Below are positions 18,611 through 28,291 of a stretch of 64,000 bases of DNA, piece by piece. The first letter of the stretch is position 1. Every line of letters starts with the position of its first letter. The notes under the pieces are model-generated. The model worked only from the letters and a program-made list of their open reading frames with translations, searched no databases and had not been told where the DNA came from. This DNA comes from Microcaldota archaeon. GTDB lineage: Archaea > Micrarchaeota > Micrarchaeia > Micrarchaeales > CABMGC01. The stretch is taken from positions 3,931 to 67,930 of the forward strand of contig JAJZOD010000012.1 in NCBI GenBank assembly GCA_021852055.1. The letters are read 5' to 3'. The position numbers and the translations under genes were made by a program.

Positions 18611-20029
18611 TTGGTGAAAGTAATGGCAAAAACTTATCTGGACATAGTAAAATACATGGTAGAGGCAAAGTTCTCTATAAACGGAAATGTTGACAAGCCC
18701 GACATAATAGGGGCGGTATTCGGTCAGACAGAAGGGCTGCTCGGCGACGACCTCGACTTGAGGGAACTCCAAAAAGGCGGAAAGATAGGCCGGATAGAGA
18801 TTGAACTGTCGCAGTCAAATAACAGGTGCGTAGGAAAGCTTCTGCTTCCCGCATCGCTTGACAGGATAGAAACATGCATACTTGCAGCTGCAGTTGAGTC
18901 TGTAGACCGCGTAGGCCCGTACGAAGCGCAGTTTTCAGTAGAAAAGGTTGAAGACACGCGTTCGGAGAAGAGGCGCAAGATACTCTCAAGGGCAAAGGAT
19001 CTGGTAAAGCTTCTTCTTAATACAGAGATACCCGACAGCAAGGAGCTCTCAGAGATGGTGCAATCGGAAGTGCGCGTCAGCGAGATAACATCATTCGGGC
19101 CGGAGAAACTGCCGTCAGGCCCCGAGGTGGGCAAAAGCCCTGAGCTGGTAGTAGTCGAAGGCCGTGCAGACGTCCTCAATCTCCTAAAGAATGATGTCGC
19201 AAGCGTCATAGCAGTCGGCGGCGCAACTGCAGTCCCTAAAAGCATAATAAATCTGTGCAGGGAGAAGGAGGTGACAGTGTTTCTCGATGGTGATCGCGGC
19301 GGAGACCTTATACTAAGGAATCTGACGAGCGCATGCGACATAGATTACGTCGCCAGGGCTCCCGATGGAAAAGAGGTTGAAGACCTTACCAGAAAAGAGA
19401 TAATAAAAGCCATGCGCACAAGAGTGCCTCTGGATCAGTACAGGCCGGGCCTCCGTGGCAGGCAGCACATGCCGCAGGATCGCATGCAGCACCAGCAGCC
19501 GTTTCACGAGATGCAGCAATCAGGTGCGCCAGATAAGCAGCCTGATTATGCTGTTCAAGATAACAATCCCTCTACAGAAGCGCAGGTACAAAATGCAGAT
19601 CCAAGCGACGAGACTCATGACAATTCATCGCAGCAGAGGTCAGTGCTCGATTCTGATGATGACTCACTGCAGACGATGGAATCGGAGCCTGTGCGCACGC
19701 AGCGGGTTGCGGCTCCGCAAAAGCCTGCAGTAGAGAGCATGGTGTTGTCAGAGCTGGTAACAGGGCTTGATGCATTGTCGGGCACGCTGCGCAGCAGGCT
19801 TTATGACAACAGCGGCACAGTAATAAAAGAGGTACCGATACGCGATCTGCTCTCTTCCGTGCAGAGCTCAAGCAATGTATATGGAATAGTTCTGGATGGC
19901 GTTATAACGCAGAGGCTTGTCGAGCTTGCCCTTCAAAAAGGCGTGCGCGCCATATACGGCCTCCGCGCAAATCCGATGCAGAGGAAGCATACTGATATAA
20001 TATTATACACAAAAGACGGCAGCGTGTGA
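18611..20029 (+). CDS. dnaG: Archaeal DnaG-like primase
   Basis: DIVKYMVEAKFSINGNVDKPDIIGAVFGQTEGLLG; Toprim VVVEGRADVLNLLK...VTVFLDGDRGGDLI. Confidence 0.95.
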   Translation: MVKVMAKTYLDIVKYMVEAKFSINGNVDKPDIIGAVFGQTEGLLGDDLDLRELQKGGKIGRIEIELSQSNNRCVGKLLLPASLDRIETCILAAAVESVDRVGPYEAQFSVEKVEDTRSEKRRKILSRAKDLVKLLLNTEIPDSKELSEMVQSEVRVSEITSFGPEKLPSGPEVGKSPELVVVEGRADVLNLLKNDVASVIAVGGATAVPKSIINLCREKEVTVFLDGDRGGDLILRNLTSACDIDYVARAPDGKEVEDLTRKEIIKAMRTRVPLDQYRPGLRGRQHMPQDRMQHQQPFHEMQQSGAPDKQPDYAVQDNNPSTEAQVQNADPSDETHDNSSQQRSVLDSDDDSLQTMESEPVRTQRVAAPQKPAVESMVLSELVTGLDALSGTLRSRLYDNSGTVIKEVPIRDLLSSVQSSSNVYGIVLDGVITQRLVELALQKGVRAIYGLRANPMQRKHTDIILYTKDGSV

Positions 20030-20107
20030 CAGTGCCAATGGATATGCGCCGCCTGCAGCTCGGCGGCTGTTTGGATAAGATGCAGGGCTTCAAGCAATGG
20101 TAATGCC

Positions 20108-20830
20108 ATGGTCGGTAATATGCCAAGCAAAAATACAGAGAGGCATTCACACTCAAGCTCCAGATTCCTCTCTGATTTTATCCTGGGTAGCCAGGACGGT
20201 CTTGTGAATGTCCTCGGCATAATACTCGGCGTCTCTGCTGCAACAAGCGACATACGCATAATATTCGTTGCTGCACTGGCAGCTCTCGGGGCAGAGTCAG
20301 TTTCAATGGGTGCTGTAGCATACACCTCTACTCTTGCTAGGCGCAGGTACTATCTGGGAGAGCTGAAAAGGGAGAAAAAAGAGATGCAGGAAGTGCCGAA
20401 AACAGAGCGCAAGGAGATAATAAACATATTAAAAGGCTGGGGCTACAAAGGCCGCGCACTGAAGGAGATGACATCTCACATAGTATCAAATCCCAAAGCC
20501 ATGCTCGAGTTCATGATGTCTTTTGAGCTGTCATTGTCTCCTGTTGGCGAGTCACAGCCGCTGCGTAGTTTCACAACTGTCCTGCTTTCTACAATATTCG
20601 GGTCTGTAATACCATTGCTGCCTTTCCTGTTCTTTACCCATAATATACTCTGGGGTGCTATAGCCTCAGTTATAATATCAGGCATATTCCTTTTCATAAT
20701 AGGCTATTACGAGGCAAAATACACAATAGGCTCTTTATGGCGCAGCGGGATGCAGCTACTTATAATAGGCCTTGCCGCAGGCCTTGTCGGATACCTGATT
20801 GGCCACTTTGTCGGTGCAGTGCCTTTGTAA
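20108..20830 (+). CDS. VIT1/CCC1-family transporter
   Basis: SDFILGSQDGLVNVLGIILGVSAAT...AALAALGAESVSMGAVAYTS. Confidence 0.85.
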   Translation: MVGNMPSKNTERHSHSSSRFLSDFILGSQDGLVNVLGIILGVSAATSDIRIIFVAALAALGAESVSMGAVAYTSTLARRRYYLGELKREKKEMQEVPKTERKEIINILKGWGYKGRALKEMTSHIVSNPKAMLEFMMSFELSLSPVGESQPLRSFTTVLLSTIFGSVIPLLPFLFFTHNILWGAIASVIISGIFLFIIGYYEAKYTIGSLWRSGMQLLIIGLAAGLVGYLIGHFVGAVPL

Positions 20831-20891
20831 GCCCGATGCCATTCCTCAGCAATCCATCGCCTGTTTTATAGCTTTGCAGCATATAACGTTT

Positions 20892-21473
20892 ATGCATTTT
20901 GGAAGAGGAGCAGAAGCACAGGGCTCTGTGCAGCATACGGGCAGCGACTGCCACAGGCATGTAGACAGGCTTATACGCTCTTCCAAGGAGCTCATGATAG
21001 TGTCCCCGTATGTCGACCAGTATTATGCGGATATACTACGCCGTTCTTCAGGCGGCAAGAAAGTGCTGCTCATCTCTTCATCGATAGATTGGCGCGCTGC
21101 AAAAGAGCTCGGAAGGCGCAGGCACATATTCATATTTGCGGCATTGTCAATACTGCTTGCAATGCTTGATATATCAGAACTGTATGTCAATTCACTGACA
21201 TTTGCAAACCTGTTCGCAACAGTTTTCCTGGTAGGGGTTCTGGCACTCTTTCTCCTTCGGGGAGGCGGCAATGTCCAGCTCAGAAAGCCATTGAAATTTG
21301 TCCACATGAAGCTTTATATTTCGGAAAGCCAGGCCATACAGGGATCTGCAAACCTTACATACAACGGCATGCATAGGAATGTGGAGCATATAGAGATAAT
21401 AAGCGATCCATCGGTGATCAACGCACTCAGGAAGGAGTTCATGGAGCTTTGGAAAAACTCGGAGCCTATCTGA
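20892..21473 (+). CDS. Phospholipase D-like protein interrupted by two TM segments
   Basis: LIRSSKELMIVSPYVD and the HxK motif FVHMKLYISESQAIQGSANLTYNGMHRNVEH; ORF track starts at 20799, ATG 20892 preferred. Confidence 0.75.
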   Translation: MHFGRGAEAQGSVQHTGSDCHRHVDRLIRSSKELMIVSPYVDQYYADILRRSSGGKKVLLISSSIDWRAAKELGRRRHIFIFAALSILLAMLDISELYVNSLTFANLFATVFLVGVLALFLLRGGGNVQLRKPLKFVHMKLYISESQAIQGSANLTYNGMHRNVEHIEIISDPSVINALRKEFMELWKNSEPI

Positions 21474-22155
21474 ATACTATCTCCATGTCTCCGGCATAGT
21501 TGAATTCGGGGCACTTTATGAACAGCGTAACTATGTAGCTGTCTTTCACATCAACTGACAACGGAACTGAAGGCTGCGTTGACACAATGCTGAACGGAGC
21601 CGAGGCCTCTACAGAACTGATCTTCTGCTGAAAACTAAGTATCTTGTACAGTTGTATATCCCTCCTGAATACCTGACCTTTTTTGATATTCATGTTGAAT
21701 GCAGAACTTTCAAGATCTGCCCTTTTCTCGCCGTTCACAAGCACGATTTTAGCTACATTAATATCTATGTTGTCGGAGCTTCCAGTGCCGAATTTGACAA
21801 TAAGCGGGCCGTTATAGCTGCCATCCGGCGGCTTTATCCTAAGTGCGAAATTCTCTTCCGACATATACTGTACATTAATTGGCAGCGCCGGCTTTATGCT
21901 TATAAGCTCAAATGGCTTCTCTATAGAAATAGTGCTTACAGTTATGTCAGGTCCCTTCAGATTATCAGGAAGCAGACCGTTGCCCAGCCTGTTCTTGAAC
22001 GGTATGTTTATATCAAATATGCCGCTGACGTCCTTTCCTGGGAGGCTGTGGACGTCTCCGCCAAGCCTTATGTTTATGCTTGTTATGGTTGTCGCCGGCG
22101 CTGCGCCGCCATGATCTTTCAGCCCCTTTCCCTTAATAAAATCAAAAAACGCCAT
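21466..22155 (-). CDS. Hypothetical beta-rich protein
   Basis: MAFFDFIKGKGLKDHGG... start at 22155 is more plausible than 22350; long open frame. Confidence 0.6.
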   Translation of the reverse strand: MAFFDFIKGKGLKDHGGAAPATTITSINIRLGGDVHSLPGKDVSGIFDINIPFKNRLGNGLLPDNLKGPDITVSTISIEKPFELISIKPALPINVQYMSEENFALRIKPPDGSYNGPLIVKFGTGSSDNIDINVAKIVLVNGEKRADLESSAFNMNIKKGQVFRRDIQLYKILSFQQKISSVEASAPFSIVSTQPSVPLSVDVKDSYIVTLFIKCPEFNYAGDMEIVFR

Positions 22156-22270
22156 AATCTCTGCCTTTATGCTTTTATCTACGGTAAATATATTGCAGTG
22201 ATAAACTATATATTCATAATCTGTAGAACAATAACTAAATATAATCCTCAACAACAAATTATGTGATAAG

Positions 22271-22729
22271 ATGCTGGAAGAAAACTCTAAAGCCCCTGAA
22301 TTTGAACTTGACGGATCCGATGGCAGAAAGCATACGCTTTCCGAATTCAAAGGAAAATACCTTATTCTTTATTTCTATCCCAAAGACGACACTCCTGGCT
22401 GCACCACAGAGGCAAAAGGCTTCAATTCAGACATAAAGAAAATAAGGGACATGGGGGCCGAGGTAGTAGGCATAAGCAAGGATGACATAAAGTCCCATGG
22501 AAAATTCTGCAGCAAATACGGACTTAGTTTCCTTCTACTCTCAGATCCGGATAGCAAGACAATAAAAGCCTATGGTGCATACGGCGACAGAGGGATCTTC
22601 GGTGTTGGTACCCTCAGAAACACGTACATTATAGGAAAAGACGGCAGGATAGCCAAGGCATACACAAAAGTAAAGCCGAATGGCCACAGTGCAGAGGTAA
22701 TCGATTTTCTAAGCAACGTCAGCAAATAA
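22271..22729 (+). CDS. Peroxiredoxin, Bcp/AhpC-TSA type
   Basis: LILYFYPKDDTPGCTTEAKGF. Confidence 0.95.
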   Translation: MLEENSKAPEFELDGSDGRKHTLSEFKGKYLILYFYPKDDTPGCTTEAKGFNSDIKKIRDMGAEVVGISKDDIKSHGKFCSKYGLSFLLLSDPDSKTIKAYGAYGDRGIFGVGTLRNTYIIGKDGRIAKAYTKVKPNGHSAEVIDFLSNVSK

Positions 22730-22745
22730 AAGTGCTTCTACATTG

Positions 22746-22850
22746 CGACATCCATTGTTTACATCGTTATCAATGTTTACATTCATTATTTATGCAGTTC
22801 GCTCTCATCCCACAGTAAAGCATGTGAGGTTTCCTGCTCACACTGTTAAG
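22746..22850 (-). mobile_element. Solo relic of an IS200/IS605-type tnpB 5' region
   Basis: Matches 40845-40955 upstream of truncated tnpB: shared TTTACATCGTTATC, ATTTATGCAGTTCGCT and TCATCCC; first codons ATGGATGTC retained, then stop. Confidence 0.6.
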
Positions 22851-23120
22851 TTCTTTACGCTTTTCTCAAGCATCCTGTTGTCTATAAATCCGTACGCTCC
22901 TTAAAGCCCGTTCCTGAAATTCTCAGGGATTACAACATCATACACTCTTCTAAACCTATCATAGAAATCATACCTTGAGAATATCCAACTGCGTATCGAG
23001 CCAGCGTCGTGTATAGGGGTTGCCATAATGAATAAGTACTGGATATCAGTGAGCCTGCAGCTTACCCATAATACTCCTGCCTGCAGTTGTGTGGTTGATT
23101 CACCGTAGTGTCTGAGTTGC
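22850..23120 (-). pseudogene. Decayed coding relic of unknown family
   Basis: Minus-strand frame reads ...TDIQYLFIMATPIHDAGSIRSWIFSRYDFYDRFRRVYDVVIPENFRNGL*GAYGFIDNRMLEKSVKNL with in-frame stop at 22901-22903; ATG at 23026. Confidence 0.4.
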
Positions 23121-23172
23121 CAGGTGCGACAACATAGAAAAGTCTTTAAAAACCAAATGTAATATATAAACT

Positions 23173-25707
23173 ATGCAATATAAACGCGAGTCTCTGGGAA
23201 ACAGCGTAATTCCATCGAGATACGAACTATTTTTCGAGCCCGACATGGAAAAATTCACATATTCTGCCAAGTCAATTATACACATAGACATAAAGGAAAA
23301 AACAAAATCTATAAATCTAAACTCTGCAGGATTGGAGATAAGCAAGGCATCGATAAACAGCAACGGCAAGCTTCAAAATGCATCAATAAATTTAAACAGC
23401 GCGCGGGAGCTCCTTACCCTATTGTTTCCGAAGCCCGTATCTGGAAAGGCTAGTATTGAGATACTATTCAGCGGTAAATGCACCGACAGCATGAACGGGC
23501 TCTACCGTAGCAAATATACAATCAACGGCAAGACGCAATGGATGCTTACTACGCAGTTTGAAGCCGCAAATGCGCGCAATGCATTTCCATGCTTCGACGA
23601 GCCTGGGCTCAAGGCAGTGTACGACCTTTCACTTCTTGTTGATAATAATCTGCAGTGCATTTCAAACATGCCTATAAAAAACGAATCAAAAACAGGCAGC
23701 AAAAAACTGGTTGTTTTCGACACAACTCTGAAGATGTCAACATATCTGCTGTACATAGGCGTAGGCAACTTCGACGTAATAACAGACCACCTGGGGCGCC
23801 TTCAGATAAATGCAGTTACCGTTCCAGGGAAAAAAGACCTCGCTTCGCTCGCGCTTAGCTACGCAAAGAAGTTCATACGGTTTTATGAAACATATTTCGG
23901 CATACAGTATCCACTGCCCAAAATAGACCTGATAGCAGTGCCCGATTTCGCTGCAGGTGCCATGGAGAACTGGGGCGCCATAACCTTCCGTGAGACCGCG
24001 CTTCTCGCCGAGGGAAACGCTTCAATATTTACTAAGCAGAGAATAGCAGAAACAGTAGCACATGAACTTACCCACCAGTGGTTCGGTGATCTTGTCACTA
24101 TGAAGTGGTGGGACGACCTGTGGCTAAATGAGAGCTTCGCAACCTTTATGAGCTATAAGGCCATGGATGCGGTATTTCCCGAATGGAACATCAGCACCGA
24201 GTACTTAAACAGCGTGATAAGCCAGGCTTTTGCAGCAGACCAGCTCCTCTCAACGCACCCTATACATGTGAACGTAAGCAATCCAGGAGAAATAGACCAG
24301 ATATTTGACGAGATAAGCTACCAGAAAGGCGGCAGCGTGCTCAATATGCTGGAGGACTATGTAGGCAAAGACGTATTCAGAAAAGGGCTACACATCTATC
24401 TTAAGAATAAATCCTACTCTAATGCCGAGGCAGATGACCTGTGGGATGCGTTAGGAAAGGTTTCGAAAAAGGGTCACGGCTCTGATATCAAATCAGTCGC
24501 AAACAGCTGGATCTCAAAAAAAGGCTATCCTTATATAAATGTTAAAAAATCAAGCGGCGGTGTAACTCTTAAGCAGGAACGGTTCACACTCTTAAACTCA
24601 AAAGAGCGCAGCGGCATATGGCCAGTACCAATCCATTACTCAGCTTCACCGAAAGACAAATCAGGGAAGAAGATACTGATGTCCTCGGCCACGATCAGTC
24701 TCCCTGTAAAAGAGCTTTCTATAAAACTTAATCTTAACCAGAAAGGCTTTTTCAGGACATTGTATTCTAAAGAGAAGCTTGACGAACTAGGCAATATGAT
24801 CAAAGAGAACGAGCTGACAAATGTTGATGCATGGGGCATAGAGAACGACCTTTACGCATTCACAAAACGATGCGATTATACCCTTGAGGAGTATCTGGAC
24901 TTTATAGGAAGCTACTGCTTTGCTGCAAAGTACCCTCTTAACCTTAGTGTAATCCAGCACCTTGGTGGTCTTTACAATCTTACTTACAACTCTAAGAGCC
25001 CTGTGCGCGATCGCATAAAGAAGCTGCTGAAAGATTACAGCACTGAAACGCTCAAGCAGGTTGGATGGATACGCTCACAAAACGAAAGTACTGTAACCAC
25101 AAAGCTCCGCTCGGCAGCAATCTCCGCATCAGGTTTTTCTGGTGATACCGCAACAATTCACAAGGCAGGGAAGCTTTTCGAGATGTTAATTGAAAGCAAG
25201 AAGCCTATAGATCCGAACCTGCGCAGCTCTGTATACGGTATTGTTGCATTCAATGGCAACAAATCTATTCACAAGGCTTTTACTGATATGTACATCAAAG
25301 AGGAGATTCCAGACGAGAAATCAAGGTACCTTCAGGCGCTAGGAATGTTTAATGATATCAGTCTTCTAAAGGAGTCGCTAAGATTTACTTTGTCAGACAG
25401 CGTAAAATACGGGGACTCCATAACAATACCTGCAGTAATATCATCAAGGCCTGCGGGCAGGTCAGTCATCTGGCAGTGGACTCGCGACAACTGGACTCTT
25501 CTCAGGTCGAGATACCAGAGCGGGACGCATCTTCTCCAATACTTTGTAGACAATCTTGCAGCTGTGCCTGATGAAAAAACGCTAAATAACATAAACTCGT
25601 TCTTTTCAAAGAAACAGAACATGCGTGATGACATAAGGCAGTCGCTGGAGCAGGCGAATGAGATTGCCAGGATAAACCTCAGATTCATGAGAGAGAATGG
25701 GGTGTGA
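23173..25707 (+). CDS. M1-family aminopeptidase (tricorn-interacting-factor-like)
   Basis: GAMENWGAITFRE; HELTHQWFGDLVTMKWWDDLWLNESFATF. Confidence 0.95.
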   Translation: MQYKRESLGNSVIPSRYELFFEPDMEKFTYSAKSIIHIDIKEKTKSINLNSAGLEISKASINSNGKLQNASINLNSARELLTLLFPKPVSGKASIEILFSGKCTDSMNGLYRSKYTINGKTQWMLTTQFEAANARNAFPCFDEPGLKAVYDLSLLVDNNLQCISNMPIKNESKTGSKKLVVFDTTLKMSTYLLYIGVGNFDVITDHLGRLQINAVTVPGKKDLASLALSYAKKFIRFYETYFGIQYPLPKIDLIAVPDFAAGAMENWGAITFRETALLAEGNASIFTKQRIAETVAHELTHQWFGDLVTMKWWDDLWLNESFATFMSYKAMDAVFPEWNISTEYLNSVISQAFAADQLLSTHPIHVNVSNPGEIDQIFDEISYQKGGSVLNMLEDYVGKDVFRKGLHIYLKNKSYSNAEADDLWDALGKVSKKGHGSDIKSVANSWISKKGYPYINVKKSSGGVTLKQERFTLLNSKERSGIWPVPIHYSASPKDKSGKKILMSSATISLPVKELSIKLNLNQKGFFRTLYSKEKLDELGNMIKENELTNVDAWGIENDLYAFTKRCDYTLEEYLDFIGSYCFAAKYPLNLSVIQHLGGLYNLTYNSKSPVRDRIKKLLKDYSTETLKQVGWIRSQNESTVTTKLRSAAISASGFSGDTATIHKAGKLFEMLIESKKPIDPNLRSSVYGIVAFNGNKSIHKAFTDMYIKEEIPDEKSRYLQALGMFNDISLLKESLRFTLSDSVKYGDSITIPAVISSRPAGRSVIWQWTRDNWTLLRSRYQSGTHLLQYFVDNLAAVPDEKTLNNINSFFSKKQNMRDDIRQSLEQANEIARINLRFMRENGV

Positions 25708-25710
25708 CAT

Positions 25711-27552
25711 TTGTCGGACTTCCCGTTCCGCTTCGACAAGCCGCGGCCCTATCAGGACATAATGATGTCAGAGATAAAATCTGCGCTGTCCGAGAAGAGA
25801 AGCATACTTGTAAATGCGCCTACGGGCATAGGCAAGACAGATGCGTCTATATCTGCTGTTCTGGAGTTTGCAATGAGCCATGGACAAAAGGTTTTTTTCC
25901 TTACCCCGAAAATATCGCAGCACAAGATAGCAGTCGAAGTGCTCTCAGGCATACGCAAGAAGTTTGGGTTGGCCATAAGCTATATTGATATTGTGGGGAA
26001 GAGGAACCTATGCGTTAACAACAAGATAAATTTTATAGAGGGGGAATCATTCTACAGGGGCTGCGACTCTCTTGTGAAAACCAAGAAATGCAGCTTCTAT
26101 TCAAAAGCAAAGCTAAAGGGCTCTGTTGACGAGGTGGCGCAGTATGCTGGCTTGGGTCACAACATGTTTTTCGACGCGTGCTTCAGCAAAGGCATATGCG
26201 CTTACGAAGCTGCATCGGATCTTGCAAAGGAATCCAATTTCATAATAGCAGACTATGCCCACATACTGAATCCATATACAAAAGCGGCATTTATGAAAAG
26301 GATAGCAGGCAGGCTTGAGAACTCGATAATAATATGGGACGAGGCGCATAACATACTCGGAGCAGCAAGCTCATATCTCAGCGCTACGCTGAGCAGCTAC
26401 TCCATAGCCAATGCGCAGAAGGAGCTGGCAGAGATAGACAACAGACTTGATATCACCTACCTTGAATTTGTCCTTGAAAGCATCGCAGGCAAGCGTCTCT
26501 CGGGCACTGCAAATGCTGAGGCGTACTTTGAGCTTGAAGATATGAATAGCTTCATGCCTTCGGGAATAGAGGAGATAACAGAACAGTTTGAAAAGGCGGG
26601 CCTTGAGTATGTGTCAAAAACCGAGGCCAAACGTTCATCGCTTTCGCATATATCCAGATTTCTTTCAGCATTAAGCGGCGCGGACGATTCATGCGCAAGA
26701 ATAGTTTCCAGAAGGGGCAGGGACGTAAAGCTGTCGATTACATCCTTGTATCCGAAAGAGCCGCTCGAATCGCTTAAAGAAGCGTATGCCAACGTATTCA
26801 TGAGTGGCACCCTGCTTCCGCTTGAGATGTACAAGGAGCTGCTGGGCCTGAAAGACGCAAAAACAGCAAACCTCAGCTCGCCATTCCCAAAATCCAATAA
26901 GCTGTGCCTGGTCGATTCTGAGACTTCTACAAAATACGAATACAGGTCTGTGGAGAACTACAAGAAGATAGCAGAAAAGATAGCTGTTTTAAAAAACAGG
27001 ACAAACGGCAATGTTGCAGTGTTCTTCCCCAGCTTCGATGTCCTCGATTCCGTATACAGGCATATGGGCCGCCAGGTGGAGTACATCCAGCGCCGCGACA
27101 TGCGCACCTCTGCAGTCGAATCGATGATACGCGATTTCAAGTCGTGCAGCGACTCGCTAATGTTTGCAGTCATGGGCGGCAGCTTCAGCGAAGGCATAGA
27201 CTACTCTGGCAATATAATAAAAGGCATAATAATAGTCGGAATACCTCTTGAAAGGCCGAATCTGGAACTTAACTCAAAGATAGCCTACATGAATAAGCTG
27301 TTTAACGGAAAGGGCAGCGAGTATGCTTATATAATACCCGGAGTTGTCCGGGCTGCGCAGGCAGCAGGCAGGGCCATAAGGAGCGAGTCGGACCGCGCAT
27401 TCATAGTATTGATGGACAAACGGTACAACTGGCACTTATACCGTTCACTGATAAGCAATTTTGTAAGCGTATCAAAATCAGAAGACAACATACGCTCGAT
27501 AAGCGAATTTCTAGGCAAAGCAACAGTGACAGGTAAGGCTAAATCTGAATAA
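25711..27552 (+). CDS. xpd: XPD/Rad3-family DNA helicase
   Basis: APTGIGKTDA; DEAHN; Fe-S-type cysteines; GSFSEGIDYSG; AAGRAIRSESDRA. Confidence 0.9.
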   Translation: MSDFPFRFDKPRPYQDIMMSEIKSALSEKRSILVNAPTGIGKTDASISAVLEFAMSHGQKVFFLTPKISQHKIAVEVLSGIRKKFGLAISYIDIVGKRNLCVNNKINFIEGESFYRGCDSLVKTKKCSFYSKAKLKGSVDEVAQYAGLGHNMFFDACFSKGICAYEAASDLAKESNFIIADYAHILNPYTKAAFMKRIAGRLENSIIIWDEAHNILGAASSYLSATLSSYSIANAQKELAEIDNRLDITYLEFVLESIAGKRLSGTANAEAYFELEDMNSFMPSGIEEITEQFEKAGLEYVSKTEAKRSSLSHISRFLSALSGADDSCARIVSRRGRDVKLSITSLYPKEPLESLKEAYANVFMSGTLLPLEMYKELLGLKDAKTANLSSPFPKSNKLCLVDSETSTKYEYRSVENYKKIAEKIAVLKNRTNGNVAVFFPSFDVLDSVYRHMGRQVEYIQRRDMRTSAVESMIRDFKSCSDSLMFAVMGGSFSEGIDYSGNIIKGIIIVGIPLERPNLELNSKIAYMNKLFNGKGSEYAYIIPGVVRAAQAAGRAIRSESDRAFIVLMDKRYNWHLYRSLISNFVSVSKSEDNIRSISEFLGKATVTGKAKSE

Positions 27553-27859
27553 GTAACTCACCTGATTCATCCTCTTCGACAGCATAATGACGTGTGTCAG
27601 TTACCCACGGCGTGTTCTCATCAGCTTTTCCTGTTTCTATGTCAAATGCGCCGCTGTGCCATGGACATATCAGCTCATTATTGTCTACACTGCCTTCAAA
27701 AAGCGGGCCTTGTTCATGAGTGCATAAGCCGTCAAGGGCGTGCACACTTCCGTTGTGAAGCACTATTGCATAGTCTTTGCCTGCGACATTTGCCTTTATA
27801 GGCTCGTTTTCTCTAAGATCCGACTTCTTAACTCCAAGCCTCTCAGCCATTCCCAGCAC
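27539..27859 (-). CDS. Rieske-type [2Fe-2S] protein
   Basis: CTHEQGPLFEG...CPWHSGAFDIETGKA. Confidence 0.9.
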   Translation of the reverse strand: MLGMAERLGVKKSDLRENEPIKANVAGKDYAIVLHNGSVHALDGLCTHEQGPLFEGSVDNNELICPWHSGAFDIETGKADENTPWVTDTRHYAVEEDESGELLIQI

Positions 27860-27862
27860 CCA

Positions 27863-28237
27863 TTACCTCAGTGATACTGGCTCTGACTTCCCGGTATCTT
27901 TTTCTGCAACAACTCCGGTGCCGTATGCCACTACCTCAGTCATCACCTGGCCTATGTCTGCAGAGTCAAATCTCATATCTACAACTGCGTTTGCGCCGTT
28001 CTTCTCCGCATCCTGTATCATGCGCTGTATTGCATGCTCCCTCGCTTCAGTAAGCATCTGTGTATACTCGTCTATTTCACCGCCTACAAGTCCTCTCAGG
28101 CTGGCTACTATGTTGCCGCCAAGGCCCCTGCTTCTGACTATTATGCCGAATACGGGTCCTACAACCTTTGTTATGCGGCTGCCGGGAACGTAGTTTGTTG
28201 TAACCACTACAAAGCTGTTTTTGTTATCCATTGCCAT
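27863..28237 (-). CDS. YbjQ/UPF0145-family protein
   Basis: VVTTNYVPGSRITKVVGPVFGIIVRSRGLGGNI...GANAVVDMRFDS. Confidence 0.9.
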   Translation of the reverse strand: MAMDNKNSFVVVTTNYVPGSRITKVVGPVFGIIVRSRGLGGNIVASLRGLVGGEIDEYTQMLTEAREHAIQRMIQDAEKNGANAVVDMRFDSADIGQVMTEVVAYGTGVVAEKDTGKSEPVSLR

Positions 28238-28291
28238 GCGATCACTTTTTAGACATACACGTGCAAAGTCTATAAACCAAATGCCTCGATC

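Noticed and set aside
18724-19341. 205-aa antisense ORF within dnaG
   Set aside because: Ser/Arg-rich shadow of a conserved gene; no independent start signals or motifs.
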